64,000 bases of DNA from Flavobacteriales bacterium UBA5040 (GTDB lineage: Bacteria; Bacteroidota; Bacteroidia; Flavobacteriales; Weeksellaceae): assembly GCA_002415135.1 (NCBI GenBank), contig DIBY01000015.1, forward strand, positions 1 to 64,000. Direction: 5' to 3'. Position 1 is the stretch's first letter; every line of letters starts with the position of its first letter. Below the pieces are notes generated by a model. It was not told the origin of the DNA. It saw nothing but the letters and a program-made list of their open reading frames with translations, and made no database searches. The position numbers were made by a program, and so were the translations under genes. Shown piece after piece: positions 59,533-64,000 of the stretch.

Positions 59533-60135
59533 ATGGGATTTGTATTAGAAGAAGAATTATTGAAGGCTACGAAAGCAGAAGTAAAGAGATATTATAAAGG
59601 CGACGTTATTTTGAATGAAGGTGACAGATCGCCGTACTTTTTGTATTTAAAAGAAGGAGAACTTTCTGTCTTTAATTTCACCGAAAAAGGAAAAGAGCTT
59701 TTGCAGCATAAGGTAAAGCAAGGACGGTTTTTTGCTGATCCTGCAATTCTTCTTGACCAACCAGTTCCTGGAAACGTACAAGTCTGTTCCGAGAAAGTTG
59801 AAATCGTGAAGATTCTTCGTGAGAATTTAATTGAATACTTAAAAACACATCCTGACAAACTATTTGAATTTACCATTTCAATTGCAAAAAAAACGGTTCA
59901 GAAAAGTCTTTTATTGAAACAGATCGTTTTGTATAATCCAGAAGATCGGATTCTTCAACAACTTCATAATTTTAAAAAGGAGAATGCCTGCGAACAGGAA
60001 AGAACCATGATCAATTTTACCCGAAAAGAACTTTCTCATATGACTGGTTTACGAATTGAAACCGTTATCCGCGCTATTAAAAAAATGGAAAAAGAAGGAA
60101 AGTTAGAGATTGTTAACGGTAAAATTTTCATCTAA
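59533..60135 (+). CDS. Crp/Fnr family transcriptional regulator
   Basis: 200 residues. Cyclic-nucleotide-binding-fold sensor domain (about 1-120, YKGDVILNEGDRSPYFLYLKEGELSVF) and an HTH_Crp domain (about 145-200) with the recognition helix in MTGLRIETVIRAIKKMEKEG. I see no N-terminal cysteine cluster of the FNR [4Fe-4S] type, so it may sense heme/NO or another ligand, like DNR. It neighbours nos genes and FNR-like sites, so regulation of anaerobic/denitrification genes is likely. Confidence 0.88.
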   Translation: MGFVLEEELLKATKAEVKRYYKGDVILNEGDRSPYFLYLKEGELSVFNFTEKGKELLQHKVKQGRFFADPAILLDQPVPGNVQVCSEKVEIVKILRENLIEYLKTHPDKLFEFTISIAKKTVQKSLLLKQIVLYNPEDRILQQLHNFKKENACEQERTMINFTRKELSHMTGLRIETVIRAIKKMEKEGKLEIVNGKIFI

Positions 60136-60138
60136 CTC

Positions 60139-60152
60139 ATGACGACAGTCAT
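60139..60152 (+). promoter_or_regulatory. FNR-type dyad ATGAC-N4-GTCAT (TGA-N6-TCA) upstream of the HCO-like gene
   Basis: Perfect 5-4-5 palindrome. Its centre (60145.5) is 30.5 bases before the first base of the -7 element at 60176, equivalent to about -41.5, the class II activator position. Confidence 0.6.
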
Positions 60153-60175
60153 ATTCGTAAATCATTTTTTCACTT

Positions 60176-60183
60176 TAATTTTG
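60176..60183 (+). promoter_or_regulatory. -7 element of the HCO-like gene (TAATTTTG)
   Basis: Perfect TAnnTTTG, only 4 bases before the ATG, so the mRNA should be leaderless or nearly so. There is no good TTTG at -33, consistent with activator dependence. Confidence 0.55.
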
Positions 60184-60187
60184 TAAC

Positions 60188-61399
60188 ATGAAGAATATTA
60201 TTTTTTGGCTTCGATTTTCAGTCTTTAATTTCCTGCTTGTTGCCGTCCTTGGCGTTTTAATGCGTTATAAAATTGCCTATTCATTACCTATAGTCGATCA
60301 GAAACATGTGCAGGAAGCGCATTCGCATTTCGCATTTTACGGCTGGATTACCCAAATTATTTATGTTTTAATTATTCGCTATTTGCACGGCATTCTTTCG
60401 GAGCAACAGTTAAAGAAATACCATACTTTATTGGTGGTCAACGCAATATCAGCGTTTGTTATGATCCCGAGTTTTATTTATAACGGCTATTACTGGTTGT
60501 CAATCGCAGCTTCTACGGCAGCCTTACTAACCAGTTTTGTATTCTTCTTTTTCTTGTTGATGGATCTAAAAGGGAAGCAAGATTTAGCGAAACCTTGGTT
60601 TATAGGAGGTTTGTTCTTTGCAGTTATTTCATCAGTTGGGGTATTCGGTCTTAGTTATATGATGTCTTCCGGCAATATGACGCAAAACTTATATCTGAGT
60701 TCTACTTATTATTATCTCCACTTTCAGTATAACGGATTTTTTATATTCAGTTGTATCGGTTTTCTGTTTCACTCACTGAAAGAAATTGGGGCAGAGATAA
60801 CGGAAAAGGATAACAAAATGATTTTCTGGCTGATGTTTGTCGGCTGTGTTATTGGTTTTGGACTATCCGTACTTTGGATTAAAATGCCACTTTGGATATT
60901 CATTGCAATTATTTTGGGAACGATCGCACAAACAGTAGGTGCTGTAAAACTATATTTGGTCGTGAAGAAAAACTGGCCAAAACTTGTACTTAACTTTTCC
61001 GCCTTGCAGAGATTTGTGTTGATGTATGTCGGTTTTGCTTTCTTCGCGAAAATAGTTTTACAGTTAGGATCTACCATTCCTGCTTTAAGTCAGTTTGCTT
61101 TTGGATTCAGAAATGTGGTCATTGCCTATCTGCACTTAATTTTGTTGATGTGTGTTTCGGCATTCTTAATCAATCAGATTTTAGCGACCAACGTATTTAA
61201 AATCACTAAACCAGTTACGACTGGATTGAAGCTATTGTTGCTTGGTATTTTCTTAAATGAAGCGGTTTTAGGTTTGATGGGTATTTTCTCTATTAAATAT
61301 ATTTCAATTCCTTACACGCCGCAAATTCTGTTGGCTGTATCATTATTGATGCTTGTTTCGTTAGGAATGATGCTTGTCAATCTAAAGAAGAAGGTGTAG
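60188..61399 (+). CDS. 12-TM heme-copper-oxidase subunit I-like membrane protein
   Basis: 403 residues with twelve membrane helices spread evenly over the protein. Conserved-looking histidines: AHSHFAFYGW in helix 2, YYLHFQYNGFF in helix 6, and AYLHLILLM in helix 10. The pattern recalls subunit I of NO reductase / cbb3 oxidase or NnrS-type proteins, but the helix 7 His pair for CuB is missing, so a full oxidase site is unlikely. Next to a Crp/Fnr gene and nos genes; a role in NO/heme handling is possible. FNR-type site upstream. Confidence 0.75.
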   Translation: MKNIIFWLRFSVFNFLLVAVLGVLMRYKIAYSLPIVDQKHVQEAHSHFAFYGWITQIIYVLIIRYLHGILSEQQLKKYHTLLVVNAISAFVMIPSFIYNGYYWLSIAASTAALLTSFVFFFFLLMDLKGKQDLAKPWFIGGLFFAVISSVGVFGLSYMMSSGNMTQNLYLSSTYYYLHFQYNGFFIFSCIGFLFHSLKEIGAEITEKDNKMIFWLMFVGCVIGFGLSVLWIKMPLWIFIAIILGTIAQTVGAVKLYLVVKKNWPKLVLNFSALQRFVLMYVGFAFFAKIVLQLGSTIPALSQFAFGFRNVVIAYLHLILLMCVSAFLINQILATNVFKITKPVTTGLKLLLLGIFLNEAVLGLMGIFSIKYISIPYTPQILLAVSLLMLVSLGMMLVNLKKKV

Positions 61400-61511
61400 A
61401 AACTATTTATTAACCGGACCTTCTCTGCATTAAGTAAATATTGACCATTCTAGAAATCAATGTTTATGATCGTGATTTTCTCAAGTTATAACATCGCATT
61501 CAACCACAAAA

Positions 61512-61543
61512 AAGCTTCCTGGAAATTAATCTCAGGAAGCTCA
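61512..61543 (-). terminator. Terminator of the fasciclin gene
   Basis: Stem AGCTTCCTG / CAGGAAGCT (61513-61541) with an 11-base loop, followed on the minus strand by TTTTTTG. Confidence 0.88.
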
Positions 61544-61575
61544 CAAAACAACAATTTTAATCTATTATCGGTAAC

Positions 61576-62139
61576 CTAGTTCGGTAGGATCACACTGTCA
61601 ACAACGTGTACAATTCCGTTTGCTGCCGGAACTGATGCAAGGATATTGATGGTTCCATTAATAACTGGTTTTCCATCAACCATTTTAATACTGATAGGTG
61701 TCCCATCAACCATTCCTAAACTTTGTCCATCGGTTAAGTAATCTGTTTTGATCACCCCAACATAAGTATGATGGCCCAAAATATCATTCAGTTTATCTTT
61801 GTTTTCAGGCTTCATTAAATCATCTAAAGCGCCAGCTGGAAGTTTAGCAAAAGCTTCATTGGTAGGAGCAAAAACGGTAAATGGACCTGCGTTACTGAGT
61901 GAAGTTGCCAATCCTGCAGCTTGTACTCCTTTTACCAAAGTTGACAGATCTGGATTACTCACTGCCAATTTTACAATGTCTGGTGCACTGTCATTATCTA
62001 CAACAGCTTCTTGTCCTCCTGTTGCTGCAGGCTCGATACCAGCAGATTCTGTAGTGGTAGTTTCGCCAGCAGTTTCGGTTTTTGCACAAGAAGTGAAAGC
62101 AAGTGCTAACACCGCAAGGATCATGATTGATTTTTTCAT
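61576..62139 (-). CDS. Fasciclin (FAS1) domain lipoprotein
   Basis: 187 residues. Lipoprotein signal with lipobox FTSC, a Thr/Glu/Ala-rich linker (about 20-50) and one FAS1 domain: LSTLVKGVQAAGLATSL, FTVFAPTNEAFAKLP, DILGHHTYVG, VVDSVILPN. FAS1 proteins mediate adhesion; fasciclin genes are also seen in Bacteroidota nos neighbourhoods. An FNR-type dyad lies at the class II position of its promoter, tying it to the anaerobic regulon. Confidence 0.92.
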   Translation of the reverse strand: MKKSIMILAVLALAFTSCAKTETAGETTTTESAGIEPAATGGQEAVVDNDSAPDIVKLAVSNPDLSTLVKGVQAAGLATSLSNAGPFTVFAPTNEAFAKLPAGALDDLMKPENKDKLNDILGHHTYVGVIKTDYLTDGQSLGMVDGTPISIKMVDGKPVINGTINILASVPAANGIVHVVDSVILPN

Positions 62140-62203
62140 AGCTTTTATTTTATTTGTTAATTGTTTAAAATTCTTAGTGGATTACTGCCTTTTTAATCTG
62201 ATA

Positions 62204-62211
62204 TAAAATTA
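62204..62211 (-). promoter_or_regulatory. -7 element of the fasciclin gene (TAATTTTA, minus strand)
   Basis: TAnnTTTA, one mismatch to TAnnTTTG; transcript start predicted near 62198, giving a ~60-base leader. Confidence 0.45.
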
Positions 62212-62235
62212 GGGTGAAAAGTTGTCAAAACGCTA

Positions 62236-62247
62236 TGACTGTAATCA
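62236..62247 (-). promoter_or_regulatory. FNR-type dyad TGA-N6-TCA upstream of the fasciclin gene
   Basis: TGACTGTAATCA, set inside TATG...CATA. Its centre (62241.5) is 30.5 bases before the first base of the -7 element at 62211, the same spacing as at the HCO-like gene. Confidence 0.55.
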
Positions 62248-62305
62248 CATATTAAACAATTAATTAGGTGAGTTTTATCACTTTTCTAAAAGCTTTTTAA
62301 AAGAC

Positions 62306-63073
62306 CTACAGATCTTTTTTATTGAACATAATGAGTGACCATAAGAAAGGCACCATGGTCCATATTGCTAAAATAATAATTGAAATAACCATTCCGCCAC
62401 CTGATCCAAATACCATTCGAAAAATCGCTCCAGCTTGTCCTAACATCGCTGCCACATCGAGCTGCAGCAGTACAAATATTCTGGACAGACCGATTGGATT
62501 AATTGCCGCTATGGTAGCCATAATTCCTTCGATAGGGTAATCTGCGAACTGGAACATTAAGACCAATAAAATTCCATCATAAATAATGGCGAAAAACATC
62601 CAGATGAAAATAGAAACACCAATTCCTTTCGCTCTGTCTCTGCTCGTAATGGCCGCCAACATGGCTAAAGAAGTAAAAATAATGGAAAGGAAAATTCCAG
62701 TTATCAACAAAGATGCACCAGTTTCGATGGAAGAATAGAGCAGGATCGGAATTCCACAACCTATTAAAAATGCAAATATTAAAGCGGTTGAAAGCCCTAA
62801 AAATAAATTAAACCAAACCTTGGCTCGTGGCACCGGCTGACTTAAAAGCAACTCGATAAACTGACTGCTGTTATAAACGTAAATGGTAGAAAAAATAATA
62901 CTCACTAAAGGAACGACCAGTAAAACAACATTGAGTAAACTTAAAGTGGCTTTGGTGTAATTATTATCTAAGCCTAAAACCGACCAGGAGATAATGAAAA
63001 GTAAAATCGTATAAAGAATCACGATCTTATTCTTTAAAATATCAAATAAAATAAAGCGTGCTATTTTGTTCAT
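62306..63073 (-). CDS. ABC transporter permease, NosY-like
   Basis: 255 residues with six membrane helices (ABC-2 type): IVILYTILLFIISWSVLGL, VVPLVSIIFSTIYVY, IFAFLIGCGIPILLY and so on. ELLLSQPVPRAKVW is the family's coupling-helix region. With the next gene and NosD it forms the NosDFY complex that delivers copper/sulfur for nitrous oxide reductase CuZ assembly. Its start overlaps the ATPase gene's stop by 4 bases. Confidence 0.85.
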   Translation of the reverse strand: MNKIARFILFDILKNKIVILYTILLFIISWSVLGLDNNYTKATLSLLNVVLLVVPLVSIIFSTIYVYNSSQFIELLLSQPVPRAKVWFNLFLGLSTALIFAFLIGCGIPILLYSSIETGASLLITGIFLSIIFTSLAMLAAITSRDRAKGIGVSIFIWMFFAIIYDGILLVLMFQFADYPIEGIMATIAAINPIGLSRIFVLLQLDVAAMLGQAGAIFRMVFGSGGGMVISIIILAIWTMVPFLWSLIMFNKKDL

Positions 63074-63783
63074 TTTTTCATGGCTTTTAAAATAGAAATA
63101 ATTCCGTCGGAAATTTTTTCAGTATTGGTTTCTTTTTTCAAATCTTCAACCGATTGATGCACCACGACTTTGCCTTCGTTCATAAAAACGATTTCGGTAA
63201 TGATATCATCAAGCTCACTCAAAAGGTGAGAAGTAATGAGGATCAGTTTTCCTTTGTTTTTTTCTTTGATGATTTTATTTTTCAGAATTTCTGTCGCCAA
63301 AGGATCAAGTCCCGCGGTCGGCTCATCGAGAATAATAACTTTCGGATTGAAGAGAAAAGCAAGAACGGCGCTCACTTTCTGGGTTGTTCCTCCTGAAAGC
63401 GTTCGCATTTTTTTATCGTAAATATTTTCGAGTTCAAATGCTTCAAGAAGTTCGGTATCCAGATTATCGCCCGTGTTTTTTCGGGTATCTTTGATCATCT
63501 TGATGGTTTCCGCAATGGTCATATTTTCAGGATAGCGACCGATTTGTGGCATGTAGCCAATATTTTCGCGGTATTTATAATCTTCTTTTACGCTTTTGCC
63601 ATCTACCAAAATATCGCCGTCTTCCACCACATTTAATCCTAAGATGCATTTGATCATGGTTGTTTTGCCACAACCGTTCGGACCAATTAAAGCAATAGAA
63701 TGTCCGTTCTGGAAGGATAAATTAACCTCGTTTAAGGCCGTAAATTTTTGGAATTTTTTGGTTAAATTTTGAATTTCAATCAT
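63070..63783 (-). CDS. ABC transporter ATP-binding protein, NosF-like
   Basis: 237 residues from the ATG at 63783 (MIEIQNLTKKFQKF); a longer in-frame start at 63819 adds 12 atypical residues. Walker A GPNGCGKTTMIK, Q-loop YMPQIGRYPENMT, signature LSGGTTQKVSAVLAFL, Walker B VIILDEPTAGLDPLA, H-loop LITSHLLSELD. Belongs with the adjacent permease and the NosD-like gene, so NosF is the best fit. Confidence 0.86.
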   Translation of the reverse strand: MIEIQNLTKKFQKFTALNEVNLSFQNGHSIALIGPNGCGKTTMIKCILGLNVVEDGDILVDGKSVKEDYKYRENIGYMPQIGRYPENMTIAETIKMIKDTRKNTGDNLDTELLEAFELENIYDKKMRTLSGGTTQKVSAVLAFLFNPKVIILDEPTAGLDPLATEILKNKIIKEKNKGKLILITSHLLSELDDIITEIVFMNEGKVVVHQSVEDLKKETNTEKISDGIISILKAMKK

Positions 63784-63867
63784 ATTAATAAGATGTTTAG
63801 AGTCAACATCAACTTTCATTAAATTTTAATTTTTTAAAACTTTGAGTACAATTTCTTGGATTGACGT

Positions 63868-64000
63868 TTAAATTTTGATCGGCTTCATTAATGGCTGATC
63901 ATCCACAAAGCTTTCAGGCGTTAAACTTGGAATTACTTTTTCGGTACGATCCAACATATCGACTAAGAAACTTCTGAAAAGCAACATCACCGATGCATTT
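63868..64000 (-). CDS. nosD: NosD-like nitrous-oxide reductase maturation protein, C-terminal end (partial)
   Basis: The last 43 codons of a minus-strand gene running off the right edge: NASVMLLFRSFLVDMLDRTE, then KVIPSLTPESF, then VDDQPLMKPIKI and a stop at 63870-63868. This C-terminus, with the hydrophobic LLFRSFLVDMLDR and ESFVDDQPLMKP, fits NosD proteins of flavobacteria as I remember them, and NosF/NosY follow directly. Only the end is visible, so identity is moderately certain. Confidence 0.65.
   Translation of the reverse strand, partial: NASVMLLFRSFLVDMLDRTEKVIPSLTPESFVDDQPLMKPIKI

Noticed and set aside
60139..60152. Palindrome read as a terminator for the Crp/Fnr gene
   Set aside because: Only five base pairs and no T run directly after it (attcgtaa); its spacing to the next promoter fits an operator better.
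61799..62206. 135-codon open frame antisense to the fasciclin gene
   Set aside because: A shadow of the fasciclin coding sequence; its extension past the gene is low-complexity.
1..64000. CRISPR arrays, rRNA genes, transposases, integrases or prophage genes
   Set aside because: Looked for on both strands; no direct-repeat arrays, rRNA or recombinase-like proteins were found, including inside the cca insertion.

Overview
The window looks like the chromosome of a low-GC flavobacterium, most likely from the Chryseobacterium/Kaistella/Epilithonimonas group (Weeksellaceae). Evidence: two type IX secretion (T9SS) sorting-domain proteins, many promoters with the Bacteroidota -7 element TAnnTTTG, almost no Shine-Dalgarno sequences, a DUF4295 mini-gene between rpmG and ftsY, and L32/L33 forms without zinc-binding cysteines. 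The species assignment is inference.

Layout. 0-8 kb: aminotransferase, DUF2199 protein, murB, rpmB-rpmG-DUF4295, ftsY, a GlsB-like membrane protein, sppA and folK. 8-13.4 kb: two tandem OmpA-type paralogues (the first lacks the peptidoglycan-binding domain), recQ, fmt. 13.4-20 kb (minus strand mostly): a T9SS type B protein, a lone tsf, a lipoprotein, trmN6, an NtrY-like kinase and ribE. 20-25.4 kb: pdxA, yceD-rpmF, accB-accC, rocD. 25.4-30.2 kb: five overlapping glycosyltransferase genes in which GT2 enzymes alternate with a second, poorly classified type, then a cupin. 30.3-40.4 kb: gltX, accA, ftsE, rpmH, nrnA, dtd, greA, a HIT protein, clpX and small lipoproteins. 40.4-48.7 kb: T9SS type A protein, Gly-rich mini-protein, TlpA-like thioredoxin, tRNA-Met, a membrane metallopeptidase-like DUF3810 protein, a FucP-like MFS transporter with an extra domain, an acyltransferase and GtrA.

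48.9-54.2 kb is the accessory region. A decayed AraC-type regulator precedes cca. The 3' end of cca is present twice (about 120-150 bp, diverged), and between the copies lies one AT-rich gene for an 882-residue protein joining an HD phosphohydrolase domain to an HSP90/GHKL-type ATPase. This is the layout expected when a small element inserts into the end of a housekeeping gene and restores it. It is the best candidate here for an undescribed, possibly defensive, system.

54.2-57.3 kb: a cobalamin riboswitch controls a BtuB-like TonB receptor and a beta-propeller lipoprotein resembling BtuG. 57.3-64 kb: ppk1, then the edge of a nitrous-oxide/anaerobic cluster: a Crp/Fnr regulator, a 12-TM heme-copper-oxidase-like protein, a fasciclin lipoprotein, NosY- and NosF-like ABC components and the 3' end of a NosD-like gene. 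Three promoters there carry a TGA-N6-TCA (FNR-type) dyad. At two of them the dyad sits at exactly the same distance from the -7 element, which suggests a small local regulon run by the Crp/Fnr protein. All coordinates and base counts were read by eye; no database search was possible.
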